13,685 nucleotides of DNA. Origin: Nitrospiraceae bacterium (lineage in GTDB: Bacteria > Nitrospirota > Thermodesulfovibrionia > Thermodesulfovibrionales > UBA9159). Where the stretch lies: NCBI GenBank assembly GCA_003453735.1, contig DMNE01000057.1:1-13685 (forward strand), in the 5' to 3' direction. The notes below the pieces were generated by a model. It saw nothing but the letters and a program-made list of their open reading frames with translations, ran no database searches and was not told where the DNA came from. Position numbers and translations under genes: made by a program. This document shows, piece by piece, positions 6,324 through 13,685 of the stretch; within the stretch, counting starts at the first letter, position 1; every line of letters starts with the position of its first letter.

Positions 6324-7444
6324 TATACCTTGATAACAACGCTTCGACGCCAGTTGACCCGGAGGTCGCGGATGCTATGTTGTCTGCAGTCAGGTCGAAC
6401 TATGGAAACCCCTCAAGCATCCATGCCATGGGCATCAGGGCAAGGACATCGGTCGAGGAGGCACGGTCACAGGTTGCAGAACTTATAGGAGTATCACCTG
6501 AAGAAATACTCTTTACATCCGGGGGAACGGAGTCAAACAACCTGGCCGTAATGGGTCTGGCCCTCAACAGAGGACAGGGCCACATCATAACTTCGCTGAT
6601 CGAACATCCATCCGTGCTCAATCCATGCAGATACCTCGAAAGCAAGGGTTTTGCCCTCACCTGTGTCGGTATTGACGGACATGGCAGGGTGCGCGTCGAT
6701 GAAGTGAAAGAGGCGTTACGAACGAATACCATTCTCATCACGATAATGCACGCCAACAACGAAACCGGAGTAATCCAGCCTATCGAGGAGATAGGCATTC
6801 TCGCCAGAAAGCGAGGGATCATTTTCCACACGGACGCTGCCCAGACTGTTGGTAAAATACCGGTTCACGCTGGGAAACTTTCTGTTGATATGGTGACGAT
6901 TGCGTCGCATAAATTCTATGGGCCAAAGGGTATTGGTGCTCTTTATCTGAGAAAGGGACTGTCCTTACATCCGATCTTATGGGGCGCAGGACACGAGATG
7001 GGTCTCAGGCCAGGTACAGAAAACGTACCGGGAATCGTAGGCCTTGGAAAAGCATGTGAACTGGCACGCCGGTTTATTCCCGAGAGGGTATCTCACACTC
7101 GTAAACTGACCGACATGCTTTACCATGGTCTTAAGGAGAAGATGAGCGGCGTGCGACTCAATGGACATGAAACCCTGAGATTACCGAACACCCTGAACAT
7201 CTCGATGGCGGGCATAGACTCCAGCGATCTATTAGAGGAAATTAAGGATACCATAGCTGCATCATTGGGTTCTGCTTGTCATTCAGGCCAGAGAAAACCT
7301 TCTTCGGTTCTTAAGGCTATGGGCTTGGCTGATGACGAGACCTTGTCATCCCTGCGGCTGAGTACCGGGAAGGACAACACGGAAGAAGAGATTAGAGACG
7401 TAATTGAGATACTTGCGAATGCTCTACATGACCGAGGACGGTAA
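6320..7444 (+). CDS. Class I-type cysteine desulfurase (NifS/IscS family; selenocysteine lyase-like features)
   Basis: This 374-residue PLP enzyme removes sulfur from cysteine as an enzyme persulfide for Fe-S clusters or tRNA thiolation. The motifs are complete: YLDNNASTPVDPEV at the start, FTSGGTESNN (65-74), cofactor-stacking H96 in IEHPSV, MHANNETG (143-150), D172 and Q175 in HTDAAQ, PLP lysine K198 in SHKFYGPKG, RPGTENVPGIVGLG (230-243), and catalytic C320 in GSACHSG. The loop is NifS/IscS-like rather than SufS-like. PGTENVPGIVGLGKA, RLPNTLNIS and SACHS.....PS.VL also recall selenocysteine lyases, so the substrate is not settled. The start is GTG inside the rapZ stop, suggesting coupling. 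No scaffold gene (iscU/nifU) or regulator is adjacent. The last 53 bases overlap the convergent M16 protease gene. Confidence 0.93.
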   Translation: MIYLDNNASTPVDPEVADAMLSAVRSNYGNPSSIHAMGIRARTSVEEARSQVAELIGVSPEEILFTSGGTESNNLAVMGLALNRGQGHIITSLIEHPSVLNPCRYLESKGFALTCVGIDGHGRVRVDEVKEALRTNTILITIMHANNETGVIQPIEEIGILARKRGIIFHTDAAQTVGKIPVHAGKLSVDMVTIASHKFYGPKGIGALYLRKGLSLHPILWGAGHEMGLRPGTENVPGIVGLGKACELARRFIPERVSHTRKLTDMLYHGLKEKMSGVRLNGHETLRLPNTLNISMAGIDSSDLLEEIKDTIAASLGSACHSGQRKPSSVLKAMGLADDETLSSLRLSTGKDNTEEEIRDVIEILANALHDRGR

Positions 7445-8639
7445 GGGCCATTCCACCTCGCGCCACTAGTTTTTCTGCAAGGCCCCTTACCTGGTCGAGA
7501 CTCACGATGTCAATCTCCTTCAGTGTCTGTTCAGGGGAATAATATCTCCCATAGTATATTTCCTGGCGCGCTATGTTCTGCATCCGGCTACTGGTGGATT
7601 CAAGTCCCATAATAAGATTACCCTTCATTTGGTCTTTTGCCCGCTGCAGTTCTGTATCCGTAATCGTATTCCTTAATCCGTTCATCTCTTCCGCAATAAG
7701 TTCGATAACTTCACCCACCCGCTTCCTAGCGGTGCCGGCGTACACAGACCACATCCCCGTATCTGCATACGATGCCATAAAGGAATAGATGGAATACGCA
7801 AGCCCTCTCTTCTCCCGTATCTCCTGGAACAGTCTCGAACTCACCCCTGCTCCCAAGATTGAATTCAGAAGATACAGGGCATACCGATCGGCACTTGCCA
7901 GCGGAATGCCCTCAACGCCCATGCAGATATGCGCTTCGGAGAGGTCTTTACTGTGGACATACGTTGAAGGATTAAATTCGGGCTTATTACCTTTCTTCGG
8001 CTCAGAGCCTCTCCGCAGGCTGCCGAGGGTCTGATTGAGGGATGCTATGAGTTTATCCGGCTGGAAGTTCCCGGCACAGGCGATTACGGTATCCTTTGTA
8101 CCGTAATATTTCTTGATATGATCCATGAGGTCATCCCTGCCAAAAGATTTGATGGTCTCTCTTCTGCCAAGGATCGACTGGCCAATGCCTTTATGCCCCC
8201 ATACGGCCTGATAAAAGAGATCATGGATATAGTCATCAGGAGTATCCTCCACCATCTTGATTTCCTCCTTGATGATCCTCTTTTCCTTCTCGAACTCGTC
8301 CTCAGGAAATGTCGAGTGCAGAAAAATATCGGTCAGCAGATCGATGCCCCGATCGATGTGCTCATCGAGCACTTTTACGTAGAAAGTAGTGGCCTCCCGA
8401 GAGGTAAAGGCATTCAATTCCCCACCGACAGAGTCAATCTCAACCGCTATATCTCGTGCAGAACGTTTTTTTGTGCCTTTAAAAAACATATGTTCAAGGA
8501 AATGTGATACGCCGTTCCTTTCAGGAGACTCATATCTCGATCCAACCTTGACCCATATCCCAAGGCTCACAGAACGAACATTTTCGATCCGCTCGACGAC
8601 TAGGGGGATACCATTATCGAGATGATATTTTTTGAACAT
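7392..8639 (-). CDS. M16 family zinc metalloprotease (processing-peptidase-like)
   Basis: This 415-residue pitrilysin-family protease resembles bacterial YmxG/mitochondrial processing peptidase beta. The inverted zinc motif is HFLEH (H46, E49, H50) in GVSHFLEHMFFKGT, with the third ligand E126 in KRIIKEEIKM. SVGGELNAFTSREATTFYVKV (about 70-90) is the usual substrate-cleft segment. The second, inactive M16 domain (about 185-400) has LLNSILGAGVSSRLFQEIREKRGLAYSIYS, which is strongly conserved in this subgroup. No signal peptide is visible, so the protein is probably cytoplasmic. It follows pnp on the same strand after a 223-base gap; rpsO-pnp-M16 order is found in several phyla. The physiological substrate is unknown. 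Its 3' end overlaps the convergent desulfurase gene by 53 bases, and no terminator is visible at that junction. Confidence 0.95.
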   Translation of the reverse strand: MFKKYHLDNGIPLVVERIENVRSVSLGIWVKVGSRYESPERNGVSHFLEHMFFKGTKKRSARDIAVEIDSVGGELNAFTSREATTFYVKVLDEHIDRGIDLLTDIFLHSTFPEDEFEKEKRIIKEEIKMVEDTPDDYIHDLFYQAVWGHKGIGQSILGRRETIKSFGRDDLMDHIKKYYGTKDTVIACAGNFQPDKLIASLNQTLGSLRRGSEPKKGNKPEFNPSTYVHSKDLSEAHICMGVEGIPLASADRYALYLLNSILGAGVSSRLFQEIREKRGLAYSIYSFMASYADTGMWSVYAGTARKRVGEVIELIAEEMNGLRNTITDTELQRAKDQMKGNLIMGLESTSSRMQNIARQEIYYGRYYSPEQTLKEIDIVSLDQVRGLAEKLVARGGMALTVLGHVEHSQVSQLRL

Positions 8640-8850
8640 TTCCGCTCTCCCATAGATTGACTATTCTTAACTTCGGCGGCTGCCAGAGTTCCTTACATAT
8701 TTAACAAGATGGCTGAGAAGAATCCTGAAGTGTAAACTAAATGCAGGATACCTGACGACCTCAGTGATTCCTGGACCGTACATCTCCTCGATATCTGCAT
8801 TGTGTGGTGAGGCCGTTCTGTTGAGCTAACGACCTGCAGTCATGAACAAT

Positions 8851-8879
8851 GGGAGGACCCCTTTATGGGTTTGCCTCCC
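8851..8879 (-). terminator. Stem-loop at the 3' end of pnp, no U tract
   Basis: On the minus strand GGGAGG pairs with CCTCCC and an inner ACCC pairs with GGGT around a 6-base loop, with a 3-base bulge (8851-8856/8874-8879 and 8857-8860/8867-8870). The pnp stop codon lies in the loop. The bases after it (ATTGTTC) are not a proper U tract. It is therefore more likely an RNA-stabilising or attenuating hairpin than a strong terminator. The rest of the pnp-M16 gap (8640-8850) holds nothing I can name. Confidence 0.4.
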
Positions 8880-10953
8880 TCTCCCTCATGGCTTCCTTTC
8901 TGCTCAACCGGATCCTTCCCGTTTTATCTATCTCTATAACCTTTACAAGAACTTCATCGCCTTCCTGTATCTCATCAGTAACCTTCGCTATCCTTCTGTC
9001 GGCTATTTGAGAGATATGGAGAAGTCCCTCGGTCCCCGGCAGAATCTCCACAAAGGCACCAAAGTCAACAACTCTCTTTACCTTGCCGAGATAGATCGTG
9101 CCTAACTCAGCCTCAGCAATAATACCCTTGATGATATCCATGGCCTTCACCGCCGAGGACTCGTCAGCAGACGCTATGTTTATCAGCCCGGCATCGTTGA
9201 TATCTATCTTAACGCCCGTCTGCTCTATGATGCCCCTGATCACCTTTCCCCCCGTGCCGATAACTTCCCGTATCTTGTCCTGCTTTATCTGCATCGTGTA
9301 TATCCTCGGGGCATGGGGAGCAAGGTTTTCCCTCGGCGCTGATAATGCCTCTCTTAATTTTGCAATGATAAAGACCCTTCCCTGCCTCGCCTGTTCAAGG
9401 GCCCTTTCCATCACGCTCTTGCTCACCCCTCCCGTTTTCAGATCCATCTGGAATGCGGTTATCCCCTCTTCCGTGCCGGTAACCTTAAAATCCATATCTC
9501 CGAGATGGTCTTCAAGACCAAGGATATCGGTGAGCACAACAGTCTTATCGCCATCCTGAATCATCCCCATGGCTATACCGGCCACCGGCGCCTTAATGGG
9601 TACCCCTCCGTCCATAAGCGCGAGGGTGGCACCGCATACTGTTGCCATGGAAGAAGAGCCGTTTGATTCAAGAATGTCGGAAACAACCCGTATGGTATAG
9701 GGGAATGCTTCCTTGGTGGGGATTACCGGTTTCAACGCTTTCTCAGCGAGGGCTCCGTGACCGATCTCCCGTCTGCCTGGCGAACGCAACGGCTTTACCT
9801 CGCCAACGCTGAAGGGGGGGAAATTATAATGCAGCATGAATGTCTTGTATGTTTCTCCCTCCAGGGTCTCTATCTTCTGTTCGTCATCGGCGGTACCGAG
9901 AGTTATCGCAACAAGCGCTTGGGTTTCCCCTCTGACGAAGAGGGCAGAACCATGTGCCCGCGGAAGAAAGCCGACCGTCGAGGTTATCTGACGTATCTCG
10001 TCCGGCCTCCTGCCATCAGCCCGAATGCCTTTATCGATAACCATCCTTCTTACAAGGTCTTTTTCTATATCAAAGAATATGTTGGCAATCTCCTTACTAA
10101 GCCCCTTTTCTTCTGCTTCAAAATGCTTCACTGCATCTTCTAAAAGCATATCGAGTGCCTCTTGCCTTCTCTGTTTCCCCGGAATCGATATGTGTTCCTT
10201 AATGCGATCAAGGACATATTCCTTAACACTGCTCTGCAATGCTTCATCAATTGTTTTCTGGACGAGCGACCTCTTTTTCTTTCCAACGAGCCCCCTCAGC
10301 TGTTCCTGTATAGCGACAATCCTCTTAATTTCGGAATGTGCATATTCGATGGCATCGAGGAGTATTTTTTCAGATACCTCTGAAGCACCCCCCTCCACCA
10401 TTAAGACAGCACCTTCCGTTCCGGCAACCACGATATTGAGTTGGACCTTATCTGACTCCGACAGATCGGGATTAATAATCAACTCACCGTCCAACAATCC
10501 AACCCTGACCGCCGCGACAGGTCCATCAAAAGGAATGTCAGAAATTACTAACGCGGCAGAAATACCCGTTATTCCCAGAATATCGGAAACATTCTCCTCT
10601 CCGAAGGAAAGCACAGAGACGATGCCCTGCGTCTCTGAATAAAACCCCTTCGGGAAAAGAGGCCGTATAGGCCGGTCAATCAGGCGGGACGTAAGTACCT
10701 CCTTCTCTGTGGGCCTTCCTTCCCTTTTGAAGTATCCCCCGGGAATCTTTCCTGCGGCAAAAGTCTTTTCCTGATAATCCACGGTCAGGGGGAAAAAATT
10801 GAGACCTTCTTTTATCTTTTTGTCCGCAACTGCCGTAGCAAGCAAAACCGTATCGCCATATTTCACAACAACGGCACCATCCGATTGTTTCGCTATCTCA
10901 CCTGTTTCGATAGAAAGCTTCTTTCCTCTGACCTCAACGTCTACCTTAGTCAT
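8863..10953 (-). CDS. pnp: Polyribonucleotide nucleotidyltransferase (PNPase)
   Basis: This 696-residue (from M at 10953) phosphorolytic 3'-5' exoribonuclease is a core part of RNA turnover. It has a first RNase PH domain (about 5-140; YGDTVLLATAVAD), a helical domain, and a second, catalytic RNase PH domain (about 310-545; RPDEIRQI, FVRGETQALVA, GHGALAEKAL). Aspartates D482, D486 and D488 sit in LEDHLGDMDFKVTGT, matching the active-site block of E. coli PNPase. A KH domain has the GTGG loop near 566-569. A C-terminal S1 domain spans about 617-688 (LGKVKRVVDFGAFVEI, GTEGLLHISQI). The frame stays open upstream to 10995 inside rpsO, but the ATG at 10953 with AGGAG ten bases upstream, 13 bases past the rpsO stop, gives the family-typical N-terminus MTKVDVEVRGK. 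It is probably cotranscribed with rpsO. Confidence 0.98.
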   Translation of the reverse strand: MTKVDVEVRGKKLSIETGEIAKQSDGAVVVKYGDTVLLATAVADKKIKEGLNFFPLTVDYQEKTFAAGKIPGGYFKREGRPTEKEVLTSRLIDRPIRPLFPKGFYSETQGIVSVLSFGEENVSDILGITGISAALVISDIPFDGPVAAVRVGLLDGELIINPDLSESDKVQLNIVVAGTEGAVLMVEGGASEVSEKILLDAIEYAHSEIKRIVAIQEQLRGLVGKKKRSLVQKTIDEALQSSVKEYVLDRIKEHISIPGKQRRQEALDMLLEDAVKHFEAEEKGLSKEIANIFFDIEKDLVRRMVIDKGIRADGRRPDEIRQITSTVGFLPRAHGSALFVRGETQALVAITLGTADDEQKIETLEGETYKTFMLHYNFPPFSVGEVKPLRSPGRREIGHGALAEKALKPVIPTKEAFPYTIRVVSDILESNGSSSMATVCGATLALMDGGVPIKAPVAGIAMGMIQDGDKTVVLTDILGLEDHLGDMDFKVTGTEEGITAFQMDLKTGGVSKSVMERALEQARQGRVFIIAKLREALSAPRENLAPHAPRIYTMQIKQDKIREVIGTGGKVIRGIIEQTGVKIDINDAGLINIASADESSAVKAMDIIKGIIAEAELGTIYLGKVKRVVDFGAFVEILPGTEGLLHISQIADRRIAKVTDEIQEGDEVLVKVIEIDKTGRIRLSRKEAMREREANP

Positions 10954-10966
10954 CAATACATTTCTC

Positions 10967-11236
10967 CTATTTCCTGAGTCCCAAGCGTTCCACAACCTTT
11001 GCGTACCGCTCCCTGCTGTTGCTTTTCAGATAATTCAGAAGACTCCTGCGCTGGCTGACGAGTTTCAAAAGCCCGCGGCGCGAATGATGATCATTCTTGT
11101 GGGTCTTAAAATGCTCGGTAAGGTAACCTATCCGTTCGCTGAGAATCGCTATCTGAACCTCGGGAGAACCGGTGTCTTTCTCATGAATCCTATAGTCGCC
11201 GATAAGGCTCTGTTTCCTTTCCTTCTCAAGTGCCAT
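10967..11236 (-). CDS. rpsO: 30S ribosomal protein S15
   Basis: This 89-residue primary 16S rRNA-binding protein has exactly the usual family length. The S15 signature is intact: [14 protein letters not shown] (about 23-36), [19 protein letters not shown] (about 39-57, with the H-x2-D-H-H-S-R-R-G-L block that contacts 16S rRNA) and [13 protein letters not shown]. The start ATG at 11236 has a GGAAGG about ten bases upstream. A second, out-of-frame ATG lies five bases before it, which is unusual but probably harmless. It is first in an rpsO-pnp pair, the widespread arrangement. In E. coli S15 represses its own mRNA; I could not establish an equivalent leader structure here because the predicted 5' UTR is only about 40 bases. 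Confidence 0.98.
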   Translation of the reverse strand: MALEKERKQSLIGDYRIHEKDTGSPEVQIAILSERIGYLTEHFKTHKNDHHSRRGLLKLVSQRRSLLNYLKSNSRERYAKVVERLGLRK

Positions 11237-11284
11237 ACCATCACCGCCTTCCTTAACTTAAATTATATTTTATTTTACCCGTTT

Positions 11285-11314
11285 ACTATACCATAACTTC
11301 CTGATTATTGTCCG
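11285..11314 (-). promoter_or_regulatory. Sigma-70-type promoter for rpsO-pnp
   Basis: On the minus strand, a -10 TATAGT (11285-11290) is extended by an upstream TGG (TGn motif). It sits 18 bases from a -35 CGGACA (11309-11314, 4 of 6 matches). Transcription would begin near 11278, about 40 bases before the rpsO start, with an A/T-rich leader. It lies between the terminator-like hairpins behind ppdK and rpsO, where a promoter is expected. A perfect inverted repeat overlaps the -35. Confidence 0.6.
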
Positions 11315-11325
11315 AAATCAGGGAG
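11297..11325. repeat. Inverted repeat overlapping the rpsO promoter -35
   Basis: Arms CCTGATT (11300-11306) and AATCAGG (11316-11322) are exact reverse complements around a 9-base spacer. Allowing one mismatch, the arms extend to 10 bases each (11297-11306 and 11316-11325). The spacer contains most of the -35 hexamer. No T tract follows on either strand, so it is not a terminator. The position suits a repressor operator. Confidence 0.5.
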
Positions 11326-11369
11326 TTTCCTCTCGCATCACAACTGAGGATTCCTCTCCGCCCCCCCAT

Positions 11370-11389
11370 AAAAAGGGCTAGAAATAGCC
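11370..11389 (-). terminator. Rho-independent terminator-like hairpin downstream of ppdK
   Basis: On the minus strand GGCTA and TAGCC form a 5-bp stem with loop TTTC (11376-11389), followed by C and five T (11370-11375). The stem is short but the T tract is good. It lies about 40 bases past the ppdK stop and before the rpsO promoter. Confidence 0.55.
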
Positions 11390-11408
11390 TCCTCCCGATG
11401 AGATGATC

Positions 11409-11426
11409 AAAAACGAGGCAATCTCG
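11409..11426 (-). terminator. Weak hairpin plus T tract immediately after ppdK
   Basis: On the minus strand CGAG and CTCG (11423-11426/11414-11417) enclose a 5-base loop, and five T follow (11409-11413). A 4-bp stem is weak alone, but in tandem with the next hairpin it suggests a terminator pair for ppdK. Confidence 0.35.
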
Positions 11427-11428
11427 AG

Positions 11429-13685
11429 TTATTTCTTCTTCTTCTCTCTTATCGCCGCATGTGCTGCTGCAAACCTGGCAATCGGAACCCTGAAAGGAGA
11501 ACAACTAACATAATCGAGCCCAATTTCATGGCAGAATTCAATAGATTTTGGATCACCGCCGTGTTCTCCGCATATTCCCATCTTAAGATCTTTTTTCACC
11601 TTCCTGCCTTTCTCCACAGCGATGCGCATAAAAACGCCGACTCCGTCCGTGTCGATCGAGATAAAAGGGTCCTCCTTTAGTATCCCGCTCTCAACATAAA
11701 ACGGCAGAAACCTTCCCGCGTCGTCTCGCGAAAGCCCATAGACCGTCTGGGTTAGGTCATTCGTACCGAACGAATAAAAATCCGCCTGTGTGGCGATCTC
11801 ATCAGACGTCACGCATGCACGGGGCAACTCGATCATGGTTCCGACAGTATAGGGCACTTTCTTTCCATATTTTTTTTGAACTTCCTCTGCAACAGAAACC
11901 ACAATGTTCCTCATTCTCACGAGTTCATTCACATGCCCCACGAGGGGGATCATGATTTCGGGAACAACCTTAACCTTCAGCTTCGAAAGCTCACAGGCCG
12001 CTTCCATGATTGCCTGTACCTGCATCGCATATATTTCCGGGAATGTCACCCCGAGACGGCACCCGCGGTGTCCAAGCATAGGATTAAACTCATGGAGCGA
12101 TCCATTTTTTGCCTTCAGCTGTTCAAACGGCACCCCCATTTCACTGGAGAGTTCAGTCAACTCTTGATCAGTGTGTGGAAGGAATTCGTGGAGAGGTGGG
12201 TCGAGAAGCCTTACCGTAACCGGAAGACCGTCCATAGCCTTGAATATGCCGAGGAAATCGTTTTTCTGGAATGGAAGGAGCTTTGCGAGGGCCTTTTCCC
12301 TTCCGTCCACGGTTTCGGAAAGGATCATCTCTCTGACAGCCTTTATTCTGTCAGGACCAAAAAACATATGTTCTGTCCTGCAGAGGCCGATTCCCTGTGC
12401 GCCAAAATTCCTTGCAACCGTGGCGTCATTGGGGGTATCGGCATTCGTCCTGACCTTTAGCGTTCTGGACCGGTCAGCCCATTTCATGAGCTCTTTGTAC
12501 CAAGGATTATCCTCGGGGCTAGCGGGCAGGAGGTTCAGCTTCCCTTCGTATACACGTCCCTTTGTCCCGTTCAGCGTGATCCAGTCACCTTCTCTAACTA
12601 TCCTTCCATTCACATGGATCTCTTTTTTCGGTAATTCTATATGGAGGGCCGAGCAGCCAACGATGCAGCATTTGCCCCATCCCCTCGCAACGAGGGCCGC
12701 GTGGCTTGTCATACCGCCCTTTGATGTGAGAATCGCCTGCGCTGCGTGCATTCCATGTACGTCCTCCGGCGAAGTCTCGTTCCTCACCAAGATCACCTTC
12801 TCCCCCTTCTCTGCCCAAGCCTGAGCTTCATCGGCAGTAAATACTACCTTTCCGATAGCTCCGCCCGGACCCGCAGGCAAGCCCTTTGCAAGTTCCAAGG
12901 CATTCTTTTCTGCGATCGGATCCACGCTAGGGTGCAAGAGTTCATCGATCTGCTCCGGCTTGACGCGCAAAAGAGCCATTTCTTTCGTGATCAGTTTCGA
13001 TTTCCCCATCTCAACCGCCATGCGGATAGCAGCTTGACCGTTCCGTTTACCAACCCTCGTCTGGAGCATCCAAAGCCTTCCATCTTCAATGGTGAATTCG
13101 ATATCCTGCATGTCTTTATAATGCTTCTCAAGCTTTTTTTCTATTGCAAATAACTGTTTATACACGGGGTTCATTGCTTCCTCAAGGGAAGGGAGATGCC
13201 TCGTATCATCCGTCTTCCCTGCCTTGTTCACGGGATTGGGAGTTCTGATACCCGCCACAACATCCTCTCCCTGCGCATTCGGTAGCCACTCACCGAAAAA
13301 CATGTCTTCCCCAGTAGCGGGGTTACGGGTAAAGGCAACACCCGTTGCTGAATTATTGCCAGTATTTCCAAAAACCATCGCCTGGACATTTACTGCGGTT
13401 CCCCAGTCTTGAGGGATCTTCTCAATCTTGCGGTATGAAACGGCACGCTTCCCCATCCAAGACTGGAAAACGGCGCCAATGCCGCCCCAGAGTTGTTCCT
13501 GCGGGTCGTCAGGGAAGTCTTTCCTAAGGGTATTCTTAATAATCACCTTAAATTCGTCACTCAATTTCTTCAGGTCATCGGGAGTCAGATCGGTGTCATT
13601 TTTGTATCCTTTGGCCCTTTTAACTCTTTCCATCGCATGCTCCAGCTTCTGGCGGATACCTTCACCATTCTCGGGCTCTATTCCT
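11429..13685 (-). CDS. ppdK: Pyruvate, phosphate dikinase, N-terminus beyond window edge
   Basis: About 752 codons of PPDK are visible. The enzyme interconverts pyruvate + ATP + Pi with PEP + AMP + PPi. The frame is open through 13685 upstream of the internal Met at 13633 (GIEPENGEGIRQKLEHAMER), so the true start lies outside; family members are about 870-900 residues. Visible parts in order: the end of the ATP-grasp domain (GNTGNNSATGVAFTRNPATG, GEDVVAG); the phosphohistidine domain GGMTSHAALVARG with catalytic His at codon 12701-12703; and the PEP/pyruvate barrel with GIGLCRTEHMFF, TMIELPRA, FGTNDLTQTVYGLSRDDAGRF and GICGEHGGDP, whose catalytic Cys is codon 11570-11572. RTEHMFF distinguishes PPDK from PEP synthase. 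A regulatory kinase/phosphatase gene is not in view. It ends in a lysine run (EKKKK), with two terminator-like hairpins downstream. Confidence 0.97.
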   Translation of the reverse strand, partial: GIEPENGEGIRQKLEHAMERVKRAKGYKNDTDLTPDDLKKLSDEFKVIIKNTLRKDFPDDPQEQLWGGIGAVFQSWMGKRAVSYRKIEKIPQDWGTAVNVQAMVFGNTGNNSATGVAFTRNPATGEDMFFGEWLPNAQGEDVVAGIRTPNPVNKAGKTDDTRHLPSLEEAMNPVYKQLFAIEKKLEKHYKDMQDIEFTIEDGRLWMLQTRVGKRNGQAAIRMAVEMGKSKLITKEMALLRVKPEQIDELLHPSVDPIAEKNALELAKGLPAGPGGAIGKVVFTADEAQAWAEKGEKVILVRNETSPEDVHGMHAAQAILTSKGGMTSHAALVARGWGKCCIVGCSALHIELPKKEIHVNGRIVREGDWITLNGTKGRVYEGKLNLLPASPEDNPWYKELMKWADRSRTLKVRTNADTPNDATVARNFGAQGIGLCRTEHMFFGPDRIKAVREMILSETVDGREKALAKLLPFQKNDFLGIFKAMDGLPVTVRLLDPPLHEFLPHTDQELTELSSEMGVPFEQLKAKNGSLHEFNPMLGHRGCRLGVTFPEIYAMQVQAIMEAACELSKLKVKVVPEIMIPLVGHVNELVRMRNIVVSVAEEVQKKYGKKVPYTVGTMIELPRACVTSDEIATQADFYSFGTNDLTQTVYGLSRDDAGRFLPFYVESGILKEDPFISIDTDGVGVFMRIAVEKGRKVKKDLKMGICGEHGGDPKSIEFCHEIGLDYVSCSPFRVPIARFAAAHAAIREKKKK

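Noticed and set aside
7058..7078. TGGCAC-like sigma-54 promoter match inside the desulfurase gene
   Set aside because: The -12 half (TTTAT) does not match TTGCA/T and it lies inside a coding region with no suitable gene downstream.
8680..8840. Short minus-strand frame between pnp and the M16 gene (MYGPGITEVVRYPAF...)
   Set aside because: Fewer than 45 codons from its first Met, no ribosome binding site and no recognisable family.
10025..10642. 205-codon plus-strand ORF
   Set aside because: Serine/isoleucine-rich shadow of pnp on the opposite strand.
12171..12824. 217-codon plus-strand ORF
   Set aside because: Shadow of ppdK; no independent start context or recognisable domain.
1..13685. 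CRISPR arrays, tRNA or rRNA genes, phage or toxin-antitoxin modules
   Set aside because: I saw no regularly spaced repeats, no cloverleaf with a T-loop motif, no rRNA-like stretch and no recognisable phage or toxin gene.

Overview
The window looks like ordinary chromosomal DNA from a Gram-negative, probably anaerobic or facultative bacterium. It carries an Lpt lipopolysaccharide-export cluster, sigma-54, a pyruvate phosphate dikinase and a class I-type cysteine desulfurase. Gene order (lptC-lptA-lptB-rpoN-hpf-rapZ, and rpsO-pnp-M16 protease) and protein style would fit Nitrospirota or a deltaproteobacterial lineage. This taxonomic guess rests on recalled gene order and was not computed.

Layout. 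Positions 1-780 (minus) hold the N-terminal 260 codons of an IS1634-like transposase that runs off the left edge, preceded by two tandem palindromes. Positions 781-1415 contain no convincing gene. They hold one 52-codon GTG-start ORF with a strong Shine-Dalgarno sequence (940-1098), followed by about 300 bases that look like decayed or non-coding DNA. From 1416 to 7444 (plus) lies a tight gene string: lptC, lptA, lptB, rpoN, hpf (long form), rapZ and a NifS/IscS/selenocysteine-lyase-like cysteine desulfurase. Several junctions overlap by 1-4 bases (lptA/lptB ATGA, lptB/rpoN TAATG, rapZ/desulfurase GTGA). From 13685 down to 7392 (minus) lie ppdK (N-terminus beyond the right edge), two short terminator-like hairpins, a promoter with an overlapping dyad, rpsO, pnp and an M16 zinc protease. 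The 3' end of the M16 gene overlaps the 3' end of the desulfurase gene by 53 bases in convergent orientation.

How the genes work together. LptC, LptA and LptB are parts of the machine that moves LPS from the inner membrane across the periplasm. RpoN, HPF and RapZ are the familiar neighbours of lptB, covering nitrogen/alternative-sigma transcription, ribosome hibernation and envelope-precursor (amino-sugar) signalling. The usual ptsN between hpf and rapZ is absent, and a 187-base spacer sits there instead. The desulfurase supplies sulfur for Fe-S clusters or tRNA thiolation, or might act on selenocysteine. rpsO-pnp is the classical ribosomal protein/RNA-decay operon. PPDK interconverts pyruvate and PEP.

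I did not find a convincing undescribed system. The observations most worth a second look are the microrepeat-like leader inside lptA, the dyad over the -35 of the rpsO promoter, the desulfurase subtype and its coupling to rapZ, the palindromes ahead of the transposase, and the unexplained region before lptC.
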